DNA of 64,000 bases from Gemmatimonadota bacterium (GTDB lineage: Bacteria > Gemmatimonadota > Gemmatimonadetes > Palauibacterales > Palauibacteraceae), in NCBI GenBank assembly GCA_022820995.1, contig JAJEEM010000008.1, positions 31,008-95,007 of the forward strand. Reading direction: 5' to 3'. Position numbers and translations under genes: made by a program. This document shows positions 45,399 through 53,564 of this stretch, piece after piece; positions within the stretch are counted from its first letter, which is position 1; every line of letters starts with the position of its first letter. The notes beneath the pieces are model-generated. The model worked only from the letters and a program-made list of their open reading frames with translations. It did no database searches and was not told the origin of the DNA.

Positions 45399-46670
45399 TC
45401 AGCGCGTGTAGCAGGGGATGGCGTTGGCGGCCGCCCACGGATGAACGATCCGGAGGGCGAGCCCGCCGGCGCCGTCGTCCTGCCACTGGACCTGCAGCCC
45501 CTTGAGCCCGCGCTGGGCTCCGGCCTCCCCGTCGTCGATGGGGGCGACCTCGTACGGACCCGCGATGGTCGCGGTCCGGGCGGAGAACAGGAAGTCGCGG
45601 AGCGCGGCGCGGTCGGGGCCACCCGTCCCGGAGATCGCCTGGTCGAGCCCTTCGGCCATGAGTTCGACGGCCGCGAAGCCGCCCGCCGCGTGGTAGCCCG
45701 GCGTCTTGCCGTGCGCCGCCTCGTAGCGGCGGACGAAGGTTTCGTTGTCCGCGATGAACCCCGCGGTCTGGATGGCCGGATGCCACGGCGCGTTGCCGGC
45801 GACGCACCGCGCGGCCTGTCCCACCGCTTCGGCGAACCGCGGCTGACCGGGCCCGAGGAGCAGGCTCATGAGGACCGGCCGGTAGCCCACAGCCGGCGCG
45901 GCGGCGGCGAAGCCGGCGGCGTCCGTGGTGTAGCCGCCGCCGATGAAGAGATCCGCGCCGGCGTCCCGCGCCGCGGCGGCGATCCCCTCGTGGTCGGCCG
46001 CCCCGACGTCATAGGACCGGTCCAGCACGATCTCCAGCCCGTGGCGCCGGACCGCTTCGCGCACGCCCTCCACCACCGATGCCGGAAACGCGGAGTTCTC
46101 GTACACGATGGCCGCGGTCTGTGCCCCGCCGAACACGGCCACCTCCACGGAACCCTGCAGGTAGGTCGGTCCCGGCGTCAGCAACTGGATGCTCCACTGC
46201 CGCTGCCGTTCCGACCAGATCGAGGGCGCCGCCGCCATGGGCGCCACCGTCGGCACGCCCGCAGCCTCGGTAACGGCGAGGACCGCCTCCGTGATCGGGC
46301 TGCTGAAGGGTCCCAGGAGGGCGTCGACGGCGCCGGATGCGATGAATCCGGCGTACAGGCGCGCGCTCGCCTGGGCGTCGCTCCCGTCGTCACGGATCTC
46401 CAGTTGCACCGTCCGGCCGCGAATCCCCCCCTTCTCGTTCAGGATCTCGACCGCGAGACGATACCCGCGCACGACTTCCGTCCCCTCCGCGCTGTGCCGC
46501 CCGCTCTCGGCGATGGCCGCCGCCAGCGTGATCGGTCCTCCGTCGTCCGACGGTGGCCCGGTGGGGTCCTCCGGCTCGTCCACGCACCCGGCCGCCGCCA
46601 GGAGCAGGGCCGCAAGAACGCTCCGGACCGGGGGGGTCCGGGCCGCTCGACTCTTATGATTCTGATTCAT
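45399..46670 (-). CDS. ABC-type branched-chain amino acid substrate-binding lipoprotein (Peripla_BP_6)
   Basis: A 423-residue exported binding protein: signal peptide with lipobox (SVLAALLLAAAGC), then a two-lobed periplasmic binding fold. ITLAAAIAESGRHSAEGTEVVRGYRLAVEILN and ALLGPFSSPITEAVLAVTE are typical of the Leu/Ile/Val family (written in part; positions about 47-130). The ATP-binding and membrane subunits are not in this window, so it may be a stand-alone sensor or use distant partners. It is last in the minus-strand trp block, 13 bp after the VOC gene, with GGAG upstream of its ATG. Confidence 0.88.
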   Translation of the reverse strand: MNQNHKSRAARTPPVRSVLAALLLAAAGCVDEPEDPTGPPSDDGGPITLAAAIAESGRHSAEGTEVVRGYRLAVEILNEKGGIRGRTVQLEIRDDGSDAQASARLYAGFIASGAVDALLGPFSSPITEAVLAVTEAAGVPTVAPMAAAPSIWSERQRQWSIQLLTPGPTYLQGSVEVAVFGGAQTAAIVYENSAFPASVVEGVREAVRRHGLEIVLDRSYDVGAADHEGIAAAARDAGADLFIGGGYTTDAAGFAAAAPAVGYRPVLMSLLLGPGQPRFAEAVGQAARCVAGNAPWHPAIQTAGFIADNETFVRRYEAAHGKTPGYHAAGGFAAVELMAEGLDQAISGTGGPDRAALRDFLFSARTATIAGPYEVAPIDDGEAGAQRGLKGLQVQWQDDGAGGLALRIVHPWAAANAIPCYTR

Positions 46671-46683
46671 CGATATAACTCCG

Positions 46684-47373
46684 TTATCGTAACTCCACTT
46701 CGTCGCCTCCCGGGGTGACGATCCCCGCGACGAGCGCGGGCTCCGGCCCCTCGTCCACTTCGAGCCCCAGGTCCAGCGACTCCAGGGTGGATCGTACCGC
46801 AGCGGGGTCCGGGTGTTCGGCCCGGAACGAGTTCAGCCGCCCGCCCGCCGGCGTGGCGCGGGCCGGGTGCGGCGTCGTTCCCCAGTCGATGAAGAAAGGT
46901 ACGAGACCGTCGTGGAGGACGGTCGTGAAGGCCGTGATTTCCCAGCTCAGTTCGGTGCCGTCCGGTCGGAGCCGGGAGCCGGGCCGTACCGGTCCGAGCG
47001 GCACGCCCCGGCTCGACGCACGCGCGACGAGCGCCTCGAGGTCGGTCCCGCGGGCGGCCCACGTGACGAGCCGGGGCTCGTCGAGTTCCTCGATCCCGAA
47101 CGGAAGCGGCTCGTCCCGGGGCGGCGCTTCGGGATCCGGACCGAGAATCTCCAGGTAGACGTCGCCCCCGAGCGAGAGGAGGTGGTTCGCGGTGCCGAGG
47201 TTCGCGTGGCGGCCGCCGAACGGGGCTTCGACGCCGAGCCGGTCGGCCACCCACGCCACCCCTTCCTCGAGGTCGCCGGTCCCCAGCAGCAGATGGTCGA
47301 GATTCGTCGGAACGGCCGGTACGCCCTGCACGCCCGGTCCGCGCCGCGGCGGTGTCGGCGGGAGCATGGCCAC
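46684..47373 (-). CDS. VOC-superfamily (glyoxalase-like) protein
   Basis: A 229-residue protein with a glyoxalase-like domain: NLDHLLLGTGDLEEGVAWV opens the first beta-alpha-beta module and HANLGTANHLLSLGGDVYLE the metal-binding region, with Glu in YLEILGPDP. A second, more degenerate module begins about residue 165. Enzymes of this group bind a divalent metal and act on varied small molecules, so no reaction is assigned. It begins 5 bp after the AhpD-like selenoprotein gene and is probably cotranscribed with it and with trpB. Confidence 0.82.
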   Translation of the reverse strand: MAMLPPTPPRRGPGVQGVPAVPTNLDHLLLGTGDLEEGVAWVADRLGVEAPFGGRHANLGTANHLLSLGGDVYLEILGPDPEAPPRDEPLPFGIEELDEPRLVTWAARGTDLEALVARASSRGVPLGPVRPGSRLRPDGTELSWEITAFTTVLHDGLVPFFIDWGTTPHPARATPAGGRLNSFRAEHPDPAAVRSTLESLDLGLEVDEGPEPALVAGIVTPGGDEVELR

Positions 47374-47378
47374 TTCCG

Positions 47379-47924
47379 TCAGCCTCCCTCGTCTTCGAGT
47401 TCGACGCCGAGCCCGTCGGCGATCCGGTTCACGAACGCATAGTAGGCGGTGACCGCGCAGATATCGTGGATCGCGCGATCATCGAAACCGTGCGCCTTCA
47501 GTCCGTCGACCGCGGCTGCATGCTCCGCGCCCGGCGCGAGCGTCAGCCGCGCGGCGTAGTCGAGCATCGCCCGATCGGCCTCGTCCAGTTCGGCCGTCGC
47601 GTGGTCCGTCGCGAGGGCGGCGATGAGGCGTTCGTTCTCCTCGCTTGAACCGCCCGCGCCGACGACCTCGAGCAGACGACGGAGACCCTCTCCGTGATGG
47701 ACAATTCAGTAGCGGCAGGCGTTGAGCCCGGACACCACGACCGCGATCATCTCCCTCTGAATCCGGGAGAGCGGACCCGGGCCGTACATGAGTTCGCGGT
47801 AGAGATCGTAGTGGAGCCGGATGACGCGGCTGTGGACGCCGTGAATGCGGATGATGTTGTCGTCGTCCGGGACGCGGTCCTCCCCGGGGATCCCCGCCGG
47901 ATCCGGATACTCGATGAAGGCCAC
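47379..47924 (-). CDS. AhpD-like peroxidase-related protein with predicted selenocysteine (CxxU)
   Basis: A 181-residue alpha-helical AhpD/carboxymuconolactone-decarboxylase-type protein, read through an in-frame TGA at 47706-47708. The active-site context is SGLNACRY-U-IVHHGEGL: the TGA is codon 73 and falls on the second cysteine of the family CxxC, the catalytic one in AhpD. Sequence on both sides is normal for the family (YPDPAGIPGEDRVPD before; LDEADRAMLDYAARLTLAPG after). A perfect hairpin follows the TGA at SECIS-like spacing. The GTG start at 47924 lies 2 nt after the trpB stop and the product ends 5 nt before the VOC gene. Expected role is thiol/selenol peroxidase or disulphide exchange. 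Alternative: a simple nonsense mutation. Confidence 0.8.
47679..47708 (-). promoter_or_regulatory. Candidate bacterial SECIS element with UGA
   Basis: On the minus strand the UGA (47706-47708) is followed by 10 nt and then a stem ACGGAGA/UCUCCGU (47689-47695 with 47679-47685) closed by a GGG loop (47686-47688). Seven perfect pairs, a 3-nt loop with G in the first two positions, and 17 nt from UGA to the loop all fall in the published bacterial SECIS ranges (stem 4-16 bp, loop 3-14 nt, distance 16-37 nt). Confidence 0.65.
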
Positions 47925-47926
47925 GG

Positions 47927-49147
47927 TCAGTGCCCGCCGGAGCCCGGTTCGCCTCCGTCCGCCAGGATGCGGGCAACCTCCTCCACATCCTTGTCGCCCC
48001 GCCCGCTGAGACAGATGACGACGCGTCTCCCCGCCCAGCGCCCGGCTTCCCGCCTCAGCCCCGCCAGCGCGTGGGCGCTCTCGAGCGCGGGGATCAGCCC
48101 CTCGAGCCGGCAGAGGTCCCGGAAGGCGGAGAGCGCCTCCTCGTCCGTCACCGATTCGTAGCGGACCTGTCCTGTTTCCTTGAGCCAGGAGTGCTCCGGG
48201 CCAACGCCGGGATAGTCGAGTCCGGCGGATACGGAATGGGCGGGAATCACCTGGCCGTCCTCGTCCTGGAGAAGGTAGCTGTAGTTGCCGTGAAGGACCC
48301 CGGGCTCGCCGGCCGTGAGCGAAGCGGAGTGCCGGCCCGTCTCGACGCCGTGCCCCGCCGCCTCCACCCCGACGAGGGCCACGCGCGCCTCCGCCCGGAG
48401 TGCGCGGTTGCGCTCGATGAAGGGAGTGAAGATCCCGATCGCGTTGGAGCCGCCGCCGACGCAGGCGAAGACGGCATCCGGCTTCACGCCGCGGTCGGTG
48501 AGTTGCCGCACCGTCTCGTCGCCGATCACGCGCTGAAAGTCCCGGACGAGTGCCGGATAGGGCGCGGGGCCCACGACGGAGCCGATGATGTAGTGCGTCG
48601 TGTCCACGTTCGTGACCCAGTCTCGGATCGCCTCGTTCGTCGCGTCCTTGAGCGTCCGGCTCCCGCTCGAGACCGGGATGACCTCGGCCCCCAGCATCTC
48701 CATGCGCTCGACGTTGAGCGCCTGCCGGCGCATGTCCTCCTCGCCCATGTAGACGGCGCACTCGAAGTCGAGCGCCGCGCAGGCGGTGGCCGTCGCCACG
48801 CCGTGCTGGCCCGCGCCGGTCTCCGCGATGATCCGGGCCTTGTTCATGCGCTTCGCGAGCAGCGCCTGGCCGACCGTGTTGTTGATCTTGTGGGCGCCCG
48901 TGTGGTTGAGATCCTCGCGCTTCAGCCACAGGTCGAGCCCGAGATCCGCCCCCAGGCGCGGCGCGCGGTAGAGCGGCGTCGGCCGTCCCACGTAGTGCGC
49001 GAGGCTGGCCTCGAGGGCCTCCCGGAAAGCGGGATCGTCGCGCGCCTCGGCCCAGGCCGCGGTGAGTTCGTCGAGCGCCGGGATCAGCGTCTCGGGCACG
49101 AACTGCCCGCCGAAGTCGCCGAACCAGCCGGGGGCCGGGCTGCTCAT
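47927..49147 (-). CDS. trpB: Tryptophan synthase beta chain
   Basis: A 406-residue pyridoxal-phosphate enzyme that condenses indole with serine. The PLP lysine is in HTGAHKINN, the catalytic Glu in [12 protein letters not shown], and the phosphate loop is [10 protein letters not shown]; the C-terminal [15 protein letters not shown] is typical of TrpB1. The ATG at 49147 overlaps the trpF stop (ATGA). The AhpD-like gene follows after 2 bp. The partner trpA is 14 kb away. Confidence 0.96.
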   Translation of the reverse strand: MSSPAPGWFGDFGGQFVPETLIPALDELTAAWAEARDDPAFREALEASLAHYVGRPTPLYRAPRLGADLGLDLWLKREDLNHTGAHKINNTVGQALLAKRMNKARIIAETGAGQHGVATATACAALDFECAVYMGEEDMRRQALNVERMEMLGAEVIPVSSGSRTLKDATNEAIRDWVTNVDTTHYIIGSVVGPAPYPALVRDFQRVIGDETVRQLTDRGVKPDAVFACVGGGSNAIGIFTPFIERNRALRAEARVALVGVEAAGHGVETGRHSASLTAGEPGVLHGNYSYLLQDEDGQVIPAHSVSAGLDYPGVGPEHSWLKETGQVRYESVTDEEALSAFRDLCRLEGLIPALESAHALAGLRREAGRWAGRRVVICLSGRGDKDVEEVARILADGGEPGSGGH

Positions 49148-49773
49148 CTCGCCTCGGCGAGGAATTCGAGGATGAGGTCGACCGACTTCTCCCCCGGAGC
49201 CCGCTCGACGCCCGAGGAAACGTCGACGATGTCGGGACGCACGTCGCGGATCGCCCGCGCCACGTTCGCCGCCTTCAGTCCGCCCGCGAGCGCGAGCGCA
49301 CACCCGTTTCGCGCCAGCTCCGACAGCCACTCGTACGGGAAGGCGGTTCCGGTGCCTCCGGGTCCGCGCGGCGAGAACCCTTCCACGAGAATCGCGTCCG
49401 CCGCTTCCCGGTACTCGTCCCACCCCCGGACCAGCGCGTCGCTCGACGTGGGCCGGAGGCCCTTCCAGACATCCAGCCCCTCCGCCCGCAGGCGGTCGCA
49501 GACTTCGGGCGGCTCCTCGCCGGCGAGCTGGGCGACGTGGAACCCGGCGGCGTCCCGCTTGTGGAGGATCTCCGCCGGTTCCGCGTCGAGGAACACCCCC
49601 ACGGCGCGCGTGCCGCCCTCGAGCGCCCCCACGACCGCGGCGGCCTCCCCGGCCGTGACCTCCCTCACGCGGCCGGCGAACACGACGCCCACGTAGTCCG
49701 CGCCGGCGCGAGACGTCGCCGTCGCGTGCCGCGGCTCCCGAAGACCGCAGATCTTCACCCCGACGCGGCTCAT
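49144..49773 (-). CDS. trpF: Phosphoribosylanthranilate isomerase
   Basis: A 209-residue TIM barrel catalysing the Amadori rearrangement of phosphoribosylanthranilate. The general base cysteine is in [12 protein letters not shown], followed by [11 protein letters not shown]; the catalytic Asp is near [17 protein letters not shown], and [15 protein letters not shown] and [13 protein letters not shown] complete the phosphate site. Overlaps trpC upstream (start near 49773, trpC stop 49770) and trpB downstream by ATGA, so translation of trpC-F-B is coupled. Confidence 0.95.
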   Translation of the reverse strand: MSRVGVKICGLREPRHATATSRAGADYVGVVFAGRVREVTAGEAAAVVGALEGGTRAVGVFLDAEPAEILHKRDAAGFHVAQLAGEEPPEVCDRLRAEGLDVWKGLRPTSSDALVRGWDEYREAADAILVEGFSPRGPGGTGTAFPYEWLSELARNGCALALAGGLKAANVARAIRDVRPDIVDVSSGVERAPGEKSVDLILEFLAEAR

Positions 49774-50618
49774 GGGTTTGCGTCGTCGACCGCGGCGTCC
49801 GCGCCGACCGACTGCATCCGGCCGCTCCGGGGCCGCCGGGGGTGGCCGACGAGCGCCTCGACGCCCGCCGCCGGATCGCCCGCCATCAGCCAGCCGCCGA
49901 CGAGCACCGCGTCCGCCCCCGCGGAGCCCGCCGCCGCCGCGTCATCCGCGGATCGGATCCCGCTCTCGGCCACGGCCGCGACATCGGCCGGAAGCGCCTC
50001 GATCAGGCTCAGCGAGCGCTCGAGGTCCACCTCGAAGGTCGTGAGATCCCGTGCGTTCACGCCGACGATCCGGGCCCCGGCTTCGAGCGCCCGCCCCATC
50101 TCCTCCTCGTCATGCGCCTCCACGAGCGCCCCGAGGCCGAGTTCGGCCGAGAGTTCGAGCAGTTCGCGCAGCCGGGCGTCGCCGAGCGCGCGCACGATGA
50201 GCAGGACCGCATCCGCGCCGGCGGCCCTCGCCTCGTACAACTGGACGGGATCCAGCGTGAAATCCTTGCGGAGGACGGGCACCCCGACGGCGTCCTTCGC
50301 CGACCTGAGATCGTCCAGCGAGCCGCCGAAGTAGCGTTCATCGGTGAGGACCGAAATCGCGACCGCCCCCCCGGAGGCGTACACGCTCGCCACGCCCGCC
50401 GCCTGGGCGTACGGGTTGATGTCGCCGGCGGAGGGGGACCGGCGCTTGAACTCCGCGACGACCGCGACTTCCCCCGGCCGGCGCAGGGACGCCTCGAAGC
50501 CGCGCGGGGACGCAGCTTCCTCCGCCTGCGCACGAATCGCGCTCCGGAAAAGCTGGAGGCGCGCGACCTCTTCCCGCTTCGCCGCGAGGATCTCTTCGAG
50601 AATCGTGTCGGATGCCAT
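49770..50618 (-). CDS. trpC: Indole-3-glycerol phosphate synthase
   Basis: A 282-residue TIM barrel that closes the indole ring. [16 protein letters not shown] holds the catalytic Glu and Lys, [18 protein letters not shown] the second Lys, [11 protein letters not shown] the second Glu, and [16 protein letters not shown] and AVAESGIRS the substrate loops. The ATG at 50618 gives the usual N-terminal helix ([15 protein letters not shown]). It is first in the minus-strand block trpC-trpF-trpB and shares a 173-bp divergent region with lexA. Confidence 0.95.
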   Translation of the reverse strand: MASDTILEEILAAKREEVARLQLFRSAIRAQAEEAASPRGFEASLRRPGEVAVVAEFKRRSPSAGDINPYAQAAGVASVYASGGAVAISVLTDERYFGGSLDDLRSAKDAVGVPVLRKDFTLDPVQLYEARAAGADAVLLIVRALGDARLRELLELSAELGLGALVEAHDEEEMGRALEAGARIVGVNARDLTTFEVDLERSLSLIEALPADVAAVAESGIRSADDAAAAGSAGADAVLVGGWLMAGDPAAGVEALVGHPRRPRSGRMQSVGADAAVDDANP

Positions 50619-50688
50619 GGGCGCCAAGCTGCGACCGTCCGTATCCCGCCGCAAAAACCCCGGCGGTCGCGCGTGTTCGCGTGGAAGC

Positions 50689-50717
50689 TTGCGCTTCGGT
50701 TCGTGTTCGGGTATCTT
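50689..50717 (+). promoter_or_regulatory. Candidate lexA promoter with GTTC repeats in the spacer
   Basis: TTGCGC (50689-50694), a 17-nt spacer and TATCTT (50712-50717), 74 bp before the lexA ATG. The spacer contains GGTTCGTGTTC, two close GTTC half-sites; LexA operators in several phyla use GTTC or GAAC half-sites, so this may be the autoregulatory box. Confidence 0.35.
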
Positions 50718-50791
50718 CGGTAATCCTTCGGCCCGCCGCAAGAGTTCGCGACGGGTCGCGCAATGCGGAAGCGCGGGCGGAGCGAGAAACG

Positions 50792-51400
50792 ATGGCGCTT
50801 ACGAAGCGGCAGCGCGAGATGCTGGACTTCATCGAGGGCTTCATACGATTCCGCGGGTATTCCCCGAGCTTCGAGGAGATCGCGGAGGAGTTCGGCTACC
50901 GCTCGCTCGCGACGGTGCACGAGCACCTCGAGAATCTGCAGGCGAAGGGATATATCCGGAAAAACTACAATGAGAGTCGATCGGTCGAACTGGTGGAGGG
51001 AAAGCTCCAGGTCGCCGCGGTCGAACTGCCGCTGTACGGCAACGTGGCGGCGGGTCAGCCGATAGAGGTCATCGAGGAGCAGGAGACGGTTTCCGTTCCC
51101 GAAGACATGATCTCGGGTTCCCTGAGCGAACACTATGTGCTGCGGGTCCGTGGCGATTCGATGATCGACGAACAGATCCGCGACGGCGACTACGTCATCG
51201 TCCAGTCCCGGGAGACGGCGCACAACGGCGAGATGGTGATCGCGCTCGTCGATGGCGAGAACGCCACCATGAAGAAGATCTACCTGGAGGGCGGGCGGAT
51301 TCGGCTCCAGCCCGCAAATCCGGCGCTCCGGCCGATGTACCTGCACCCATCGCAGGTCACCGTCCAGGGCGTCGTGATCGGAGTGATTCGGCGCTACTGA
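50792..51400 (+). CDS. lexA: LexA repressor of the SOS response
   Basis: A 202-residue repressor and self-cleaving S24 peptidase. Residues 1-65 form the winged helix-turn-helix (LTKRQREMLDFIEGFIRFRG, then LATVHEHLENLQAKG). The cleavage site is Ala87-Gly88 in NVAAGQP, the nucleophile Ser123 in RGDSMID and the general base Lys161 in NATMKKIYLEGG, all at normal spacing. RecA-stimulated autocleavage would relieve repression. The ATG at 50792 begins the wing domain exactly; a longer frame upstream is non-coding. Divergent from trpC. Confidence 0.96.
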   Translation: MALTKRQREMLDFIEGFIRFRGYSPSFEEIAEEFGYRSLATVHEHLENLQAKGYIRKNYNESRSVELVEGKLQVAAVELPLYGNVAAGQPIEVIEEQETVSVPEDMISGSLSEHYVLRVRGDSMIDEQIRDGDYVIVQSRETAHNGEMVIALVDGENATMKKIYLEGGRIRLQPANPALRPMYLHPSQVTVQGVVIGVIRRY

Positions 51401-51529
51401 CGCGCGGGCGAAGCAACCTCACTGCAGTTGACGGAGGACCGCTCTCGACTCCCCGAGAGTTCCCGTCCCGACGGCCACCCACCTCCCACCAAAAACCGTC
51501 GGGGCGGAGGTTCCCGTCGCCAGCGAAGC

Positions 51530-51561
51530 GCTCCAGTGATACTGCGCTCCAGTTATATTGC
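51530..51561. repeat. Imperfect 16-bp tandem repeat at the trpD 3' end
   Basis: gctccagtgatactgc (51530-51545) and gctccagttatattgc (51546-51561) differ at two positions. The second copy contains the trpD stop codon. The 150-bp gap to lexA otherwise holds no gene that I can support. Confidence 0.55.
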
Positions 51562-52566
51562 TGGTTGAAACGATTGCAGGGATTGGACTTGCGCTTCTGC
51601 GGCGCCCGAATCGATGGATTGTTCCGCGACGGCGACGCCGGCCTCCAAGGTGTCCACGGCGCCGGCGACCCAGAAGGCGGCGGCCGCGTTGAGCACGACG
51701 GCCGCGCGGCCGGCTCCGGCTTCGCGGCCGGCGATGACCCGCCGGACCCGTTCCGCGTTCTCCTCCGGTTCGCCGCCCGCCAGATCGTAGGGCGCGTACT
51801 CCGGCCAGCCGAAGTCGGACGGCGCGACCTCGAATTCGGAGAGCGTCCCGTCCTCGACACGGAAGACCCGGGTCGGGCCGAGCGGGCTCAGTTCGTCCAT
51901 GCCGGGCTCGCCGTGGACGACGAGCGCGCGATCGTGGCCGAGTTCGACGAGGGTGTCGGCGACGAGGCGCTGAAGATCGGGGTGGGCGACGCCGACGACC
52001 TGCCGCCGCACCCCCGCCGGGTTCGCGAGCGGGCCGAGCAGGTTCATGATCGTCGTCACGCCGAGCGCGGCGCGGACCGGGCCGACGTGCCGCATGGCCG
52101 GGTGGTGGGCCGGCGCGAACATGAACACGAACCCGGTCTCCTCGAAGATCCGCTTTTCGTCTTCCGGAGGAAGCTCGATGGGGACGCCGAGCATCTCGAG
52201 CACGTCGGCGCTGCCGCACTTCGAGGTGAACGAGCGGTTTCCGTGCTTCGCGATGCGGACGCCGCCCGCCGCGGCGACGATGGCGGCCGCGGTCGAGATG
52301 TTGAACGTCGTCAGCGTGCCGCCGCCGGTCCCGCAGGTGTCGATGATGCGGTCGTCGTCCAGGACGAGCGGGACCATGGCCTTCCGCAGCGCGCGAACGC
52401 CGCCGGCGACCTCGGCGGGCGTCGCGCCGCGCATCCGGAACGCCGCAAGGAGCGCGGCCATCTCCACCTGCGTGGCCTCGCCGCTCATGAAGCGGTCGAA
52501 CGCGGCCTCGGCCGCGGCGGCATCCAGGGTCTCTCCGGAGAGGACGCGCCGGATCGTGTTCGTCAC
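51553..52566 (-). CDS. trpD: Anthranilate phosphoribosyltransferase
   Basis: A 337-residue enzyme transferring phosphoribose to anthranilate. The phosphoribosyl-pyrophosphate loop DTCGTGGGTLTTFNIST, the KHGNRS motif, the metal site VVHGEPGMDELSP and NLLGPLANPAG are all present. It is separated from trpC-F-B by lexA on the other strand, so it must have its own promoter or be cotranscribed with genes upstream; truA is divergent 52 bp away. No trpE or trpG is in the window. Confidence 0.95.
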   Translation of the reverse strand: MTNTIRRVLSGETLDAAAAEAAFDRFMSGEATQVEMAALLAAFRMRGATPAEVAGGVRALRKAMVPLVLDDDRIIDTCGTGGGTLTTFNISTAAAIVAAAGGVRIAKHGNRSFTSKCGSADVLEMLGVPIELPPEDEKRIFEETGFVFMFAPAHHPAMRHVGPVRAALGVTTIMNLLGPLANPAGVRRQVVGVAHPDLQRLVADTLVELGHDRALVVHGEPGMDELSPLGPTRVFRVEDGTLSEFEVAPSDFGWPEYAPYDLAGGEPEENAERVRRVIAGREAGAGRAAVVLNAAAAFWVAGAVDTLEAGVAVAEQSIDSGAAEAQVQSLQSFQPAI

Positions 52567-52618
52567 CTCGATTCCTCCTCGTTTCCCCTCATCGGCCGGA
52601 AGTCGCTAATCTTCGCGC

Positions 52619-53437
52619 ATGTCGGATTCCAAGGCCCCGCCGGCCCGTTTCCGGGCCACGATCGAGTACGATGGGACCTCGTTCCACGGATCCCAACTAC
52701 AGCCCGGGGTGCGCACCGTCCAGCGCGAGGTGGAGGAGGCGCTCGGGAAACTCTTCGATCGGCCCGTCCGAATCGACCTCGCCGGCCGCACCGACGCGGG
52801 GGTTCACGCGGCTGCGCAGGAGATCGCCTTCGGCCCGCCCTCCGCCTGGAGTCCGGAGGAACTGGCTCGTGCGCTCGGGGCCAATCTTCCCGACGACGTC
52901 ACCGTCCGGAAGGTGAGGCACGCGGCGCATGAATTCCATCCGCGCTTCGACGCCGAGCGGCGGCGTTACGGTTATGTGATCGCGGAAGGCGTCCGGAGGC
53001 GGCCGTTCCTGCGCGACCGCGCCTGGATCCCGAAGTGGGCGCTCGACCGCGACGCCCTCGACCGGCTGGCGGCGGCCATGCCCGGGGAACGGTCGTTCGA
53101 GCGCTTCGCCCGCGCCGGGCAGCCCGAGCGGGGGACGCGCTGCCGGGTCGCGAGCGCGGCATGGTGCTTCGACCATCCCCCCTTCCTCTTCTTCGAGATC
53201 GTCGCCGACCGCTTCCTCCACCACATGGTGCGCTACCTGGTGGGGACTTCCGTGGAGATCGCCGCGGGGCGCCGCCCGTTCGAGGACTTCGAGCGGCTGT
53301 TGGCGGGAGAGGCCGCGTCGAGACCGGTCTTCCCCGCCCCGCCCGGCGGCCTCTACCTGACGGGCGTGCGCTACGGCGGCGAGTGGAACTCCGGTCCCGG
53401 GATCCCCTGGCTCCCGGTCGACGGGCATCGAAAGTGA
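52619..53437 (+). CDS. truA: tRNA pseudouridine(38-40) synthase
   Basis: A 272-residue TruA. The catalytic Asp is Asp59 in LAGRTDAGVHA; TIEYDGTSFHGSQLQPG opens the first domain and DRFLHHMVRYLVGT lies in the second, matching family order and length. It modifies uridines in the anticodon arm of many tRNAs. The ATG at 52619 is followed by a family-like start. Divergent from trpD; the HtrA protease follows after 127 bp. Confidence 0.94.
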   Translation: MSDSKAPPARFRATIEYDGTSFHGSQLQPGVRTVQREVEEALGKLFDRPVRIDLAGRTDAGVHAAAQEIAFGPPSAWSPEELARALGANLPDDVTVRKVRHAAHEFHPRFDAERRRYGYVIAEGVRRRPFLRDRAWIPKWALDRDALDRLAAAMPGERSFERFARAGQPERGTRCRVASAAWCFDHPPFLFFEIVADRFLHHMVRYLVGTSVEIAAGRRPFEDFERLLAGEAASRPVFPAPPGGLYLTGVRYGGEWNSGPGIPWLPVDGHRK

Positions 53438-53564
53438 ACCCTCGGGGGTCGTTTGGCGTACAGTTATCGTGTGGACCGGCGCCCGCCCGGCGAGGTGCCG
53501 CCCAGGCCTGCGGCGTGCCGCCCAAACCTGAGGATCTCACGAGCGAACCGAGGTCGCGGAGTCG

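Noticed and set aside
43283..47708. TGA recoded genome-wide as a sense codon
   Set aside because: Many genes here end in TGA at exact overlaps (trpF, trpC, purC, purQ, purL, purF), so TGA is a normal stop.
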